DNA of 34,900 nt from positions 115,940-150,839 of the forward strand of contig NZ_JASNRA010000016.1 in assembly GCF_030411955.1 (NCBI RefSeq), given 5' to 3'. Shown here piece after piece: positions 25,400 through 34,732 of this stretch. The notes below the pieces were generated by a model. The model was given only the letters and a program-made list of their open reading frames with translations. It was not told the origin of the DNA and made no database searches. A program made the translations under genes and the position numbers. Origin of the DNA: Massilia sp. YIM B02443 (GTDB lineage: Bacteria; Pseudomonadota; Gammaproteobacteria; Burkholderiales; Burkholderiaceae_D). Position 1 is the stretch's first letter, and the number at the start of each line of letters is the position of its first letter.

Positions 25400-26704
25400 A
25401 TGCAAGCACGCAGCACAACCCAACAGCATTTAGCCGGCATCCTGTCCTGGCTGTACCGTTGCTTCGACGCGGTCGCCACCTGGGTGACCCAGCTCTCGTG
25501 GTGGAAGTTCCTGCTGTTCGCCTGCCTGACGCTGGCCGCGGCCGGCATCCTGCAGCAGGAGCTGTTCAACCGTCCGGCCGAGGAAGAGATCGCGCGCGCC
25601 GAGCGCGAAGCCGGCCGCCGCAGCGACGCCAGCATCCTGATCGACGAAAGCGGCATCCACTTCAATCCGCGCAACCGGGCGCGCGCCGCCGCCTCGGCCG
25701 AGCCGGAAGCGCCGGCCAGCCCGGAAACGCCGGACGCCGTCACCCCGCCCACCCCGCCGATGCCGCCGGCCGCTCCCAGCCGGGGCGGTGGCGGCGCCGG
25801 CACGGTCAACGTCAACCCGAATGGCGACTCGGTCCACATCGAGCTGCCGCCGCAGATCGGCGAGGAACTGTCGAACGCGATCGAAGCCGCGGTCGAGGAC
25901 GCCGCCGAGCAGAAGGTGACGCGCTACCACAAGCAGGCCTCGACCTGGTTCATGAACTTCGTGCTGCTGCTGCTGCTCGCCCTGTTCGGCACCAAGGCCC
26001 TGGTCGGCGGCAAGAAGCGCGCCGATGCCGAGGCCAAGGTGGCAAACGACGCCGCCGAGCGCGAAGCGATGCAGCGCCAGCTGTCGGAAACGAAAATGCA
26101 GATGATGCAGGCCCAGGTCGAGCCGCACTTTTTGTTCAACACCCTGGCCTCGGTCGAGCACCTGATCCGGGTCGATCCGCCGCGCGCCTCGGCCATGCAG
26201 CGCAGCCTGATCCAGTACCTGCGCGCGGTGCTGCCGCAGATGCGCGACAACGCCGTGGTCACCGGCCTCGGGCGCGAAGTGGACATGGTGCGCGCCTACC
26301 TGGACCTGCTCAAGATGCGCATGGAAGAACGCTTGAACGTCGACCTGCAGATCCCGGACGGACTGCGCAGCGCGGCCTTCCCGCCGATGATGCTGCAGTC
26401 GATGGTCGAGAACGCCATCAAGCACGGCCTCGAGTGCAAGCCCGAGGGCGGCACCCTGAAGATCGTGGCCGAGGTGGCCGACAGCCAGCTGCGCGTGACC
26501 GTCACCGACGACGGCGTCGGCTTCGGGGTGATGCCGAGCGACGGCACCGGCCTCGGACTGCAGACGATCCGCGACCGCCTGCGCATGCTGCACGGCGACG
26601 CCGGCCGCCTGCACATCGGCGCCAACAGCCCGAGCGGCGTGATCGCGACCATCGAAGTGCCGTATCAATTATCGAAGCCGGACCGCAACGACCGGCTTGC
26701 CTGA
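25400..26704 (+). CDS. LytS/YehU-type membrane sensor histidine kinase
   Basis: This is a 434-residue His_kinase-family sensor. Predicted membrane segments are at about 34-52 and 183-203, leaving a periplasmic part of about 130 residues. That part contains a proline- and glycine-rich stretch (about 100-134, with PPTPPMPPAAP and SRGGGGAGT). The cytoplasmic kinase has the phospho-acceptor H243 in EPHFLFN, N338 in MVENAIKHG, the ATP motif TDDGVGFG (369-376) and GTGLGLQTI. The signal sensed is unknown. The ATG at 25400 was chosen; the upstream frame opens with TTG. The gene for its likely partner, a LytTR regulator, follows after 70 bases. Confidence 0.9.
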   Translation: MQARSTTQQHLAGILSWLYRCFDAVATWVTQLSWWKFLLFACLTLAAAGILQQELFNRPAEEEIARAEREAGRRSDASILIDESGIHFNPRNRARAAASAEPEAPASPETPDAVTPPTPPMPPAAPSRGGGGAGTVNVNPNGDSVHIELPPQIGEELSNAIEAAVEDAAEQKVTRYHKQASTWFMNFVLLLLLALFGTKALVGGKKRADAEAKVANDAAEREAMQRQLSETKMQMMQAQVEPHFLFNTLASVEHLIRVDPPRASAMQRSLIQYLRAVLPQMRDNAVVTGLGREVDMVRAYLDLLKMRMEERLNVDLQIPDGLRSAAFPPMMLQSMVENAIKHGLECKPEGGTLKIVAEVADSQLRVTVTDDGVGFGVMPSDGTGLGLQTIRDRLRMLHGDAGRLHIGANSPSGVIATIEVPYQLSKPDRNDRLA

Positions 26705-26774
26705 ACGCCGGAATCGCGGAATAATCGTTCGATAACAAGCATTCAACAACCATACCAATCCTGAAGAGACCACC

Positions 26775-27569
26775 ATGACGATTGCCGGACCGACCGCCAT
26801 CATTGCCGACGACGAACGACTGATGCGCGACCAGTTGCGCATGCGCCTGGCCGAAGTGTGGCCCGAGCTGCAGATCGTGGGCGAGGCCAAGAACGGCGAG
26901 GAAGCAGTGCATCTGGTGGGCGAACTCAAGCCCGACCTGACCTTCCTCGACATCCGCATGCCAGGCAAGACCGGCATGGAAGCGGCGCGCGAGATCGGCG
27001 AGCGCAGCCAGATCGTGTTCGTCACCGCCTACGACCAGTACGCGGTGGAAGCGTTCGAGCGCGGCGCGATCGACTACGTGCTCAAGCCGACCGAGCCGGA
27101 CCGTTTGAAGATCACGATCGACCGGCTCAAGGAGCGGCTCGACAGCAGCTCGAACGGCGGCAACGGCGGCGCCGTCAACGTCAACGACAGCGTCACCGCC
27201 ATGCTGTCGCAGCTGGCCGAAAAGATCGCCGCACCCAAGCCCAAGCACTTGCAATGGATCCAGGCCAGCATCGGCCAGGACCTGCGCATGATTCCGGTCG
27301 AGGACATCCTGTTCTTCCGCTCCGACGAAAAATATACCTGCGTGCAGACGGCCGGGTTCGAGGCGCTGATCCGCAAACCGGTGCGCGACCTGGCCGAAGA
27401 GCTCGATCCGTCGCTGTTCTGGCAGATTCACCGCGCGACGCTGGTGAACGTGAATGCGATCGAAGGCGTGACGCGCGATATCCGCGGGCGGCACCTGGTG
27501 ATGGTGAAGGGGCGGCCGGAGAAGCTCGAGGTGAGCCGGAGTTTCCTGCATCTGTTCAAGCAGATGTGA
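26775..27569 (+). CDS. LytR/AlgR-type response regulator (receiver plus LytTR DNA-binding domain)
   Basis: This 264-residue regulator is the likely partner of the preceding LytS-like kinase. The receiver (about 5-125) has the acidic pair D12-D13, phospho-acceptor D59 in LTFLDIRMPG, T84 and K104 in DYVLKP. A Gly/Asn/Ser-rich linker (about 125-140) leads to a LytTR DNA-binding domain (about 163-264), with the typical EDILFFRSDEKYTCV and FWQIHRATLVNV segments. LytTR proteins bind paired direct repeats. The ATG at 26775 has an AAGAGA upstream. Its regulon is unknown; three 14-bp-spaced GCGTAC repeats just downstream are a possible target. Confidence 0.93.
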   Translation: MTIAGPTAIIADDERLMRDQLRMRLAEVWPELQIVGEAKNGEEAVHLVGELKPDLTFLDIRMPGKTGMEAAREIGERSQIVFVTAYDQYAVEAFERGAIDYVLKPTEPDRLKITIDRLKERLDSSSNGGNGGAVNVNDSVTAMLSQLAEKIAAPKPKHLQWIQASIGQDLRMIPVEDILFFRSDEKYTCVQTAGFEALIRKPVRDLAEELDPSLFWQIHRATLVNVNAIEGVTRDIRGRHLVMVKGRPEKLEVSRSFLHLFKQM

Positions 27570-27571
27570 TG

Positions 27572-27613
27572 GCGTACGCCCGGTCGCGTACGCCCTGGCG
27601 CGTACAGGCACAC
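27572..27613. repeat. Three GCGTAC repeats with 14-bp period
   Basis: GCGTAC occurs at 27572, 27586 and 27600, exactly 14 bases apart. The first two units share GCGTACGCCC, and the first lies inside the perfect palindrome GGCGTACGCC (27571-27580). The third unit diverges after GCGTAC. The array sits just past the lytR-type stop codon. Confidence 0.6.
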
Positions 27614-27657
27614 GCTCGTTTGCTTCCCCTCAACGCCACCGCCCCACCCAGCAGTTA

Positions 27658-27700
27658 AGGTAGAAACTCCGGCCCGCGCCCTGCGGGTCTTCACTACCTT
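27658..27700 (+). other. Leader hairpin upstream of the NarX-type kinase
   Basis: AAGGTAG (27658-27664) pairs perfectly with CTACCTT (27694-27700). A second stem, GGCCCGC / GCGGGTC (27671-27689, one G-U pair), is nested inside. The structure ends six bases before the kinase ATG. No T tract follows, so it is not a good terminator. Confidence 0.4.
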
Positions 27701-27706
27701 CCCCAC

Positions 27707-28909
27707 ATGACACCTCAGCGCAGTTACCGCCGCCTCGGCGCGCCCCGCGCGATGCTGCTGGCCGGCTTCCTGGGCGGTGTTTGCACCAGCCGCCTGGTGG
27801 CGGTGCTGCGCCGCCCGCGTCCGCCGACACGCGGCGGGCGCGGCTTCGACAGCCGCCGCATCGTCCACAGCGCCAGCGACGCCATCCTGTCGGTCGACGA
27901 GCGCACCCGCATCCTGCTGGCCAACCCGGCCGCGGCCCATATGTTCGGCACGGGCGTCGGCGTCATGAAGGGCAGCGCGCTGGCGCGCTACATCCAGCCG
28001 CCGAGCGTGGTCATCTCGAGTCCGCCGCCCGACGCGATGCTCACGCCGCTCGACTATTTCCCCACCGGCAGCGGGCGCGCCGGACGCCGCGCCACCGACT
28101 ACGCGGTGACCGGGATCCGCGCCAACGGCCAGCTGTTCCCGATCGAAGGCTCGATCTCGAGCGTCGCCCACGAAGGCCGCCGCGTCTACACGGTAATCCT
28201 GCGCGACGTCTCCGAACGCCACCTGGTGCAGCAGAAGCTGAGCCGCTCGCACGACCAGCTGCGCCAGTTGTCGGCGGCCCTGCAAAGCATCCGCGAAGAA
28301 GAGCGCACCCACATTGCGCGCGAACTGCACGACGACCTCGGCCAGTTGCTGGCCTCACTGCGCATGGACCTGACCCTGCTCGGCCGCATCGACCACCTGC
28401 CCGAAGCCAGCGTGCACCTGATCGCCGGCATGGAAACCAATCTGCTGACCGCGATCACCTCGCTGCGCCGCATCGCCACCAACCTGCGCCCGCGCGCCCT
28501 CGACGAAGGCGGCCTGTACTTCGCCCTGCAGGGCTTGCGCGACGAATTCGTCGAGCGCCACGGCATCGCCTGCACCCTGCTGGCCGACGAAGCCGAACTG
28601 CGCCTGGACGACAGCGCCAGCACGGCGGTATTTCGCATCGTGCAGGAAGCGCTGACCAATATCGCGCGCCACGCCGACGCCCGCAGCGTGGTGCTCAACC
28701 TGTACCGCTCCAACAGCGACTTGCTGGTGACGATCCGCGACGACGGCCGCGGCATCCGCGCCGAAGACATGGACAAGGCCGAATCGCTCGGGCTGGTCGG
28801 GATGCGCGAGCGGGTCTGGGGCATGCGCGGAGAAATCACCATCTCGGGCGACGAGCCGCCCGGCACCCGCATCGACATCGTGCTGCCGCTGGACGGGCAC
28901 CTGGCGTGA
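27707..28909 (+). CDS. NarX/DegS-type sensor histidine kinase with PAS domain
   Basis: This is a 400-residue HisKA_3 kinase. A short hydrophobic stretch (about 15-33) may anchor it; a PAS domain follows at about 48-170. The dimerisation helix has the phospho-acceptor H208 in ARELHDDLGQ. The HATPase has N318 in VQEALTNIARHA and the DDGRGI motif, ending with LGLVGMRERV. Kinases of this type usually pair with NarL/FixJ regulators, but none is adjacent: the arsH gene converges 12 bases away. So it is an orphan in this window. The ATG at 27707 has no ribosome binding site of its own, and a hairpin ends just before it; a later ATG (residue 16) is possible. Confidence 0.88.
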   Translation: MTPQRSYRRLGAPRAMLLAGFLGGVCTSRLVAVLRRPRPPTRGGRGFDSRRIVHSASDAILSVDERTRILLANPAAAHMFGTGVGVMKGSALARYIQPPSVVISSPPPDAMLTPLDYFPTGSGRAGRRATDYAVTGIRANGQLFPIEGSISSVAHEGRRVYTVILRDVSERHLVQQKLSRSHDQLRQLSAALQSIREEERTHIARELHDDLGQLLASLRMDLTLLGRIDHLPEASVHLIAGMETNLLTAITSLRRIATNLRPRALDEGGLYFALQGLRDEFVERHGIACTLLADEAELRLDDSASTAVFRIVQEALTNIARHADARSVVLNLYRSNSDLLVTIRDDGRGIRAEDMDKAESLGLVGMRERVWGMRGEITISGDEPPGTRIDIVLPLDGHLA

Positions 28910-28921
28910 GCCGGGGCGGCG

Positions 28922-29638
28922 TCAGAGCCTGGCGATCTGGCGGTCGATGCCCTGCCGCACGCGTGCGCTGCGCTCGCTGTAGCGGTCGGTCAGGTAATCC
29001 GTGCTGCCGCGCAGCAGCAGCGTGAACTTGACCAGCTCCTCCATCACGTCCACCACGCGCTCGTAATAGGCCGAACGGCGCATGCGCCCGGCGTCGTCGA
29101 ATTCCTGATAGGCCATCGGCACCGAGGACTGGTTCGGGATCGTGAACATGCGCATCCAGCGTCCCAGCAGGCGCAGGCTGTTGACCACGTTGAAGGATTG
29201 CGAACCGCCGCACACCTGCATCAGCGCCAGAGTGCGGCCCTGGCTCGGGCGGATCGCGCCCTGCTCCAGCGGAATCCAGTCGATCTGGTTCTTCATCACG
29301 GCGGTCACCGCGCCGTGCCGCTCCGGACTGCACCACACCTGCCCTTCCGACCACAGGCACAGCGCGCGCAGTTCGGCCACCTTCGGGTGGCTGTCCGCTA
29401 CGCTGTCCACCACCGGCAGGCCGGCCGGATCGAAGATCCTCACCTCGGCGCCGAGCGCCTCCAGGATGCGCGCCGCCTCCTGCGTCAGGAAGCGGCTGTA
29501 GGAGCGCTCGCGCAGCGAGCCGTACAGCATCAGGATGCGCGGCGGATGGTCGTATTTGCCGACCGGCGCCAGCTTGCCGGGTTCGGGCTGGTCCCAGCGC
29601 GCCGGGTCGATGTTCGGAAGGTCGGGAAGTGTGTCCAT
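28922..29638 (-). CDS. arsH: ArsH NADPH-dependent FMN reductase (organoarsenical oxidase)
   Basis: ArsH oxidises trivalent organoarsenicals to less toxic pentavalent forms using NADPH and FMN. The 238-residue flavodoxin-like protein has the phosphate-binding loop [11 protein letters not shown] (residues 39-49). It also has the ArsH-typical segments [21 protein letters not shown] and [14 protein letters not shown]. The length and the N-terminal extension are normal for ArsH. The start ATG at 29638 is 30 bases after the arsB stop on the same strand, making it the last gene of the ars operon. Confidence 0.94.
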   Translation of the reverse strand: MDTLPDLPNIDPARWDQPEPGKLAPVGKYDHPPRILMLYGSLRERSYSRFLTQEAARILEALGAEVRIFDPAGLPVVDSVADSHPKVAELRALCLWSEGQVWCSPERHGAVTAVMKNQIDWIPLEQGAIRPSQGRTLALMQVCGGSQSFNVVNSLRLLGRWMRMFTIPNQSSVPMAYQEFDDAGRMRRSAYYERVVDVMEELVKFTLLLRGSTDYLTDRYSERSARVRQGIDRQIARL

Positions 29639-29668
29639 ATGATTTCTCGCTTGCGTAGCGTAAACGGT

Positions 29669-30949
29669 TCAGGAAAGACGCAGCGCCAGTGCGCACAGCG
29701 TCAGCAGCAGGATCGGCAGCGTCAGCACGATGCCGATGCGGAAGTATTCGCCCCACGTGATCCGAATCCCCTTGGCCGCCAGCACGTGCAGCCACAGCAG
29801 CGTGGCCAGGCTGCCGATCGGGGTGATCTTGGGACCGAGGTCGCTGCCGATTACGTTGGCGTAGATCATCGCTTCGCGCACCGCGCCGCTCGTCGCCGTG
29901 GCGTCGATCGACAGCGCCCCCACCAGCACGGTCGGCATATTGTTCATGACCGAGGACAGCAGCGCGGCGACCAGGCCGGTGCCCAAGGCGGCGCCCCAGA
30001 CGCCGTGCGCGGCGCAGCGTTCGAGCACGGCGCTCAGGTGATCGGTCAGCCCGGCATTGCGCAGGCCATACACCACCAGGTACATGCCGAGCGAGAACAC
30101 CACCACCTGCCACGGCGCCCCCATGAGCACCGCGCGCGTCGGGATGGCGCGGGCGCGCGCCGCCACCGCCAGCAGGACCAGCGCGCCCAGCGCCGCTACC
30201 GCGCTGACCGGCACGCCGAGCGGCTCGAGCCAGAAGAAGCCGGCCAGCAGCAGCGCCAGCACCCACCAGCCGGCGATGAAGGTGGCCCGGTCGTGGATCG
30301 CCTGCTGCGGGCGCTTCAACTGCGCCAGATCGTAGCGCGCCGGGATGTCGCGTCCAAAGAACCACAGCAGCGCGCCCAGCGTGGCCAGCACCGCCACCAG
30401 GTTCACCGGCGCCATCACCGCCGCGTAGCGATTGAAGCCGATATCGAAATAATCGGCCGACACGATGTTGACCAGGTTCGACACCACCAGCGGCAGGCTG
30501 GCGGTATCGGCGATGAAGCCGGCCGCCATCACGTAGGCCAGCACCGCGCGCGGCGGGAAGCGCAGCGCCGCCAGCATGGCGACCACGATCGGGGTCAGGA
30601 TCAGGGCTGCGCCATCGTTGGCGAATACGGCCGCCACCAGCGCGCCGAGCAGGATCAGCAGCACGAACAGGCGCCGCCCGCTGCCCTTGCCCCAGTGCGC
30701 GACGTGCAGGGCCGCCCATTCGAACGAGCCGGCGCGGTCGAGCAGCAGGCTGATGACGATGATCGCCACGAAGGCGCCGGTGGCGTTCCAGACGATCTGC
30801 CACACGAGGGGAATGTCGCCGGGTCCAATCGCGCCGGCAAGCAGGGCCACCACGGCGCCGGCGGCGGCGCTCCAGCCGATGCCCAGGCCGCGCGGCTGCC
30901 AGATCACCAGGGTCAGGGTTCCGAGGAAAATCAGAATGGCGGTCAGCAT
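29669..30949 (-). CDS. arsB: ArsB-type arsenite efflux membrane protein
   Basis: This is a 426-residue inner-membrane transporter of the ArsB/ion-transporter family that exports As(III), and often Sb(III). It is almost wholly hydrophobic with about 11-12 segments. Family landmarks are [17 protein letters not shown] and the second inverted-repeat counterpart [11 protein letters not shown], followed by [20 protein letters not shown]. The ATG at 30949 has GGGGAAG seven bases upstream; the longer in-frame extension into the arsC gap lacks family character. No arsA ATPase gene is present, so it probably works by proton exchange alone. An Acr3-type carrier is unlikely from the motifs. Confidence 0.94.
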   Translation of the reverse strand: MLTAILIFLGTLTLVIWQPRGLGIGWSAAAGAVVALLAGAIGPGDIPLVWQIVWNATGAFVAIIVISLLLDRAGSFEWAALHVAHWGKGSGRRLFVLLILLGALVAAVFANDGAALILTPIVVAMLAALRFPPRAVLAYVMAAGFIADTASLPLVVSNLVNIVSADYFDIGFNRYAAVMAPVNLVAVLATLGALLWFFGRDIPARYDLAQLKRPQQAIHDRATFIAGWWVLALLLAGFFWLEPLGVPVSAVAALGALVLLAVAARARAIPTRAVLMGAPWQVVVFSLGMYLVVYGLRNAGLTDHLSAVLERCAAHGVWGAALGTGLVAALLSSVMNNMPTVLVGALSIDATATSGAVREAMIYANVIGSDLGPKITPIGSLATLLWLHVLAAKGIRITWGEYFRIGIVLTLPILLLTLCALALRLS

Positions 30950-31016
30950 CTTGCTTCCCCGCCAGTACCGCCCGCCTGATGCGGCCCGGGGTGCGTGGTC
31001 ATGCCGGTGAGCAGAT

Positions 31017-31496
31017 TCATGGAACGATCTGGCCGATGCGGTCCAATGCTTGCTTGAAGCGGGCGGGATCGTCCGGTAAGTCGTCAAGCTGCAAGGCGAA
31101 GAATGCCTCGATGCGCGCGCGCAGGATGGCGTACGCGCGCTCGAAAGCAGCCGCTATCTCGGCCTCGCTGCCCTCGACATGGCTCGGATCCTCGACACCC
31201 CAGTGCGTGCGCAGCACCGGCCCCAGCCAGGCCGGGCAGGTTTCGCCGGCCGCGCTGGCGCAGACTGTCACCACGACATCGGGCGTGAGCGGCAAGCTAT
31301 CCCACGACTTGCTGTAATAGCCGCCGGTCGCGATCCCCTTGCGCTCCAGTAGCGCCAGCGCCCGCTCGTTAAGCTTGCCCGTCGGCTGGCTGCCGGCGCT
31401 GATGGCGTGCCAGCCGGTCGGCGCCAGATGGTTGAACAGCGCTTCGGCGATCAGCGAACGGCACGAGTTGCCGGTGCACAGGAACAGGACATTCAT
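31017..31496 (-). CDS. arsC: Arsenate reductase, thioredoxin-coupled (LMW phosphatase fold)
   Basis: The enzyme reduces arsenate to arsenite for export by ArsB. The 159-residue protein starts with the P-loop C7-x5-R13 (CTGNSCR), and also has C12, C79 and C87. That four-cysteine pattern matches thioredoxin-type ArsC proteins of the low-molecular-weight tyrosine phosphatase fold, rather than the glutaredoxin type. DPSHVEG (142-148 of the coding region's central part) contains the general-acid aspartate area. Its ATG overlaps the stop of the acetyltransferase gene (ATGA), so the two are translationally coupled. arsB follows after 67 bases. Confidence 0.93.
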   Translation of the reverse strand: MNVLFLCTGNSCRSLIAEALFNHLAPTGWHAISAGSQPTGKLNERALALLERKGIATGGYYSKSWDSLPLTPDVVVTVCASAAGETCPAWLGPVLRTHWGVEDPSHVEGSEAEIAAAFERAYAILRARIEAFFALQLDDLPDDPARFKQALDRIGQIVP

Positions 31497-32005
31497 TGCG
31501 CCTCCTGGGCCAGGCTCAGCTGCCAGTAGCCGACGTCGATCCAGCGCCCGAACTTGTAGCCGACGTCGGCGAAATGCGCCACCTTGCGAAAGCCGAGCCG
31601 CTCATGCAGCGCGACGCTGCGCGCGTTCGGCTGCGCGATGCCGGCGATGACCGTGCGCAGGCCGGCCGCGCGCAACTGCTCGATCAGACGCCCAACCAGC
31701 AGCGTGCCCCAGCCGCGCCCGCTTGCGCCATCGGCCAGGTAGACCGTGCTCTCCACCGAATGGCGGTAAGCGGGCCGCGCGCGCCATCTGGTGGCGTAGG
31801 CATAGCCGACGGGTTCGCCTTCGTGCACGGCAACCAGCCACGGCAGCCCTGCGTCGGCGACGTCGCGGATGCGCTCCGCCATCTCGGCCTCTGGCACCGG
31901 CTGCTCTTCGAAGCTGATGGTGGTGTCGGCAACGTAGCGGTTGTAGATCGCCACGATGCGCGCGGCGTCGGCGCTGGTGGCGGGACGGATCTCGATGGTC
32001 GGCAT
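31493..32005 (-). CDS. arsN1: GNAT N-acetyltransferase, ArsN1/phosphinothricin-acetyltransferase type
   Basis: This is a 170-residue GNAT acetyltransferase. ArsN1 proteins acetylate the antibiotic arsinothricin; related PAT enzymes acetylate phosphinothricin. The sequence has the PAT/ArsN1-type N-terminus AIYNRYVADTTISFEE, an acetyl-CoA loop GRGWGTLL (97-104 region) and the C-terminal NARSVALHERLGF then GYKFGRWIDVGYWQ. Position supports the ars role: it lies between arsR and arsC, 14 bases after arsR, and overlaps the arsC start. Substrate specificity is inferred from family and context; a broader amino-acid acetyltransferase is the alternative. Confidence 0.82.
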   Translation of the reverse strand: MPTIEIRPATSADAARIVAIYNRYVADTTISFEEQPVPEAEMAERIRDVADAGLPWLVAVHEGEPVGYAYATRWRARPAYRHSVESTVYLADGASGRGWGTLLVGRLIEQLRAAGLRTVIAGIAQPNARSVALHERLGFRKVAHFADVGYKFGRWIDVGYWQLSLAQEAQ

Positions 32006-32019
32006 GGTTCTCGCAATGG

Positions 32020-32346
32020 TCAGCTGCTCTTGCAGCCAGCTTGTTGTGCCGGCGTGCAGGGAACGCCGCCGCAGCAGTTCTCGGTGAGGAAGGCCATCAG
32101 CGCATCCATGCTGTCGTAGCGCGCCGCATAGATGACGAAGCGTCCTTCGTGGCGCGACGTGACCAGCCCGGCGTGGGCCAGCTCCTTCAGGTGAAACGAC
32201 AGCGACGACGGATTCAGGTCGAGCGCATCCGAAATCTTGCTCGCGGCCAGCCCTTCCGGCCCGGCCTGCACCAGCAGGCGAAACGCCGCCAGGCGCGACT
32301 CATGCGACAGCGCCGCCAGGGCGCTTGCCGCCTGTGAAATATCCAT
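32020..32346 (-). CDS. arsR: ArsR-family arsenic-responsive repressor
   Basis: This 108-residue winged-helix repressor controls the ars operon. The recognition region is LNPSSLSFHLKELAHAGLV (residues 44-62). The classic helix-3 cysteine pair of E. coli ArsR is absent. Instead the C-terminus has C91-C92, C97 and C105, the arrangement known from the Acidithiobacillus ferrooxidans type of ArsR, where C-terminal cysteines bind As(III). It is the first gene of the minus-strand operon, and a perfect inverted repeat lies 50 bases upstream. Confidence 0.93.
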   Translation of the reverse strand: MDISQAASALAALSHESRLAAFRLLVQAGPEGLAASKISDALDLNPSSLSFHLKELAHAGLVTSRHEGRFVIYAARYDSMDALMAFLTENCCGGVPCTPAQQAGCKSS

Positions 32347-32390
32347 GCAGACCCTTTGTAAGGAACGCCGCCAGTTAGCAGCGCCACATC

Positions 32391-32415
32391 ATCATAATTC
32401 AATAATTGTTGAATT
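32391..32415. promoter_or_regulatory. Candidate ArsR operator and -10 box
   Basis: AATTCAA (32396-32402) and TTGAATT (32409-32415) form a perfect 7-bp inverted repeat around TAATTG. Read on the minus strand, TATGAT (32396-32391) abuts it as a -10 box for arsR. This A/T-rich dyad in a GC-rich genome fits ArsR operators, which overlap the promoter. Confidence 0.6.
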
Positions 32416-32539
32416 GTGACGATGAAAACAGCTTGCCAGTGGCGCGTCAAGTGCTTTCGAAATCCGTCTATTGCAGAAATACAACATAGCCAAGCTGTCA
32501 TCAACTCGACATATTGGCTCGATAACATTCGGGTCGATC

Positions 32540-32559
32540 TGAGTTGACGTGCTAACTCA
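32540..32559. promoter_or_regulatory. Inverted repeat in the porin leader
   Basis: TGAGTT (32540-32545) and AACTCA (32554-32559) are perfect inverted repeats around GACGTGCT. They lie 31 bases upstream of the porin ATG. The site could be an operator or an RNA stem; nothing else supports either. Confidence 0.35.
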
Positions 32560-32590
32560 ACATCTTGTCGAAACCAAACTGGAGATCTTC

Positions 32591-33610
32591 ATGAAGTATA
32601 AATGCCTGGCCGCCGCACTGCTGTCTTCCCTCCCGCTGTTCGCCCACGCGCAAACCAACGTCCAGATCTATGGCGTGATGGATGCAGCGATCGCAATCGA
32701 GGACACCGATGCGCCGGGCACCGACCGTCGCACCGTCGTCAACTCGGGTAACCAGTCGAGCAGCCGTCTCGGCTTCCGCGGCACCGAAGATCTGGGCAAC
32801 GGCCTGAAAGCACTGTTCAACATCGAAAGCGGCGTCTCGCTCGACACCGGCGCCGCCGATTCGACCATGTGGGGCCGCCGCGCCGTGGTCGGCCTGCAAG
32901 GCGAATTCGGTACCCTGACCCTGGGCCGCGAGTACAGCCCGATCGCCGCCGTCGGCGCCGCTACCGACATCCTGGGCCAGGGCATGTTCGGCAGCAACCT
33001 GTCGGCCTTCGGCACCAACCGCATGACCCGTCGCCTGTCGAACTCGGTCAACTACAAATCGAACGCGCTGTCGGGCTTCACCGTCAACGCAGCCTACTCG
33101 ACCGGCGAAAACAACGTCGACAGCGCACCGTCGGGCGACCTGCTGGGCGCGTCGCTGGAATACAAGAACGGCGGCCTGTACCTGGGCGGCGGCTACCACC
33201 AGACCGAGCGCCTGAACTCGGGCGACGACAAGGAAATGGCGTTCGGCGCCGGCTTCACCTTCGGCGCCTTCGAGATCAAGGGCAACTGGCTGAAGGCCGA
33301 GCCGGAACTGCAGCCGGAATACACCAACGCCAACATCGGCGCGTCGTACGCCATGGGCGCCAACAAGTTCTTCATCAACTTCCAGCAGCAGAAGTTCGAC
33401 CGCAACGACGCCAAGGGCAACACCGTGTCGATCGCCTACACCTACTCGCTGTCGAAGCGCACCAACCTGTACACGACCTACGCCCAGCTGCGCAACAACG
33501 GCCGCGCCGCCTTCGGCATCAACTCGTCGTCGACCAACGTGACCCCGCCGGCAACCGCCCTGGGCGCCGATCCGTCGGTGTTCACCGTCGGCCTGCGTCA
33601 CTCGTTCTAA
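32591..33610 (+). CDS. Gram-negative general porin (Burkholderiales type)
   Basis: This is a 339-residue outer-membrane trimeric porin of the OmpC-like/Porin_4 family allowing passive diffusion of small solutes. A signal peptide (residues 1-20, MKYKCLAAALLSSLPLFAHA) precedes QTNVQIYGVMDAAI, the typical first strand. Alternating beta-strand patterns run throughout, including SSSRLGFRGTEDLGNGLKALF and the constriction-loop region RLSNSVNYKSN. The C-terminus VGLRHSF ends in the phenylalanine read by the BAM machinery. The ATG at 32591 has GGAG upstream. It is divergent from the ars operon and ends at a terminator. Confidence 0.95.
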   Translation: MKYKCLAAALLSSLPLFAHAQTNVQIYGVMDAAIAIEDTDAPGTDRRTVVNSGNQSSSRLGFRGTEDLGNGLKALFNIESGVSLDTGAADSTMWGRRAVVGLQGEFGTLTLGREYSPIAAVGAATDILGQGMFGSNLSAFGTNRMTRRLSNSVNYKSNALSGFTVNAAYSTGENNVDSAPSGDLLGASLEYKNGGLYLGGGYHQTERLNSGDDKEMAFGAGFTFGAFEIKGNWLKAEPELQPEYTNANIGASYAMGANKFFINFQQQKFDRNDAKGNTVSIAYTYSLSKRTNLYTTYAQLRNNGRAAFGINSSSTNVTPPATALGADPSVFTVGLRHSF

Positions 33611-33655
33611 GCGAGCGACCGCGCCTCCCCTGCCCGTGCGGGGGATGCACGAAAT

Positions 33656-33683
33656 CCGTCCGGCGCAAGCCGGGCGGCTTTTT
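33656..33683 (+). terminator. Intrinsic terminator after the porin gene
   Basis: A 9-bp stem with one G-U pair (CCGTCCGGC / GCCGGGCGG) and a GCAA tetraloop is followed by CTTTTT. It sits 46 bases past the porin stop. Confidence 0.88.
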
Positions 33684-33777
33684 GTTTGATGCTGACCGCG
33701 TCGCATGACGCATCGACTGAACTGCCGAGCGGGCGCATGGTCTGAACCGGACCATCCCGCCCAACTAAGAATCAGTC

Positions 33778-34674
<897 letters not shown>

Positions 34675-34732
34675 GACTGGCCGTGGAACATCCAGCGCCG
34701 AAGCATTGGCGCCGGCACGGCAAGCGGTCGGC

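Noticed and set aside
33622..33646. CCCC/GGGG hairpin after the porin gene as a separate terminator
   Set aside because: No T run follows it; the better hairpin at 33656-33683 accounts for termination.
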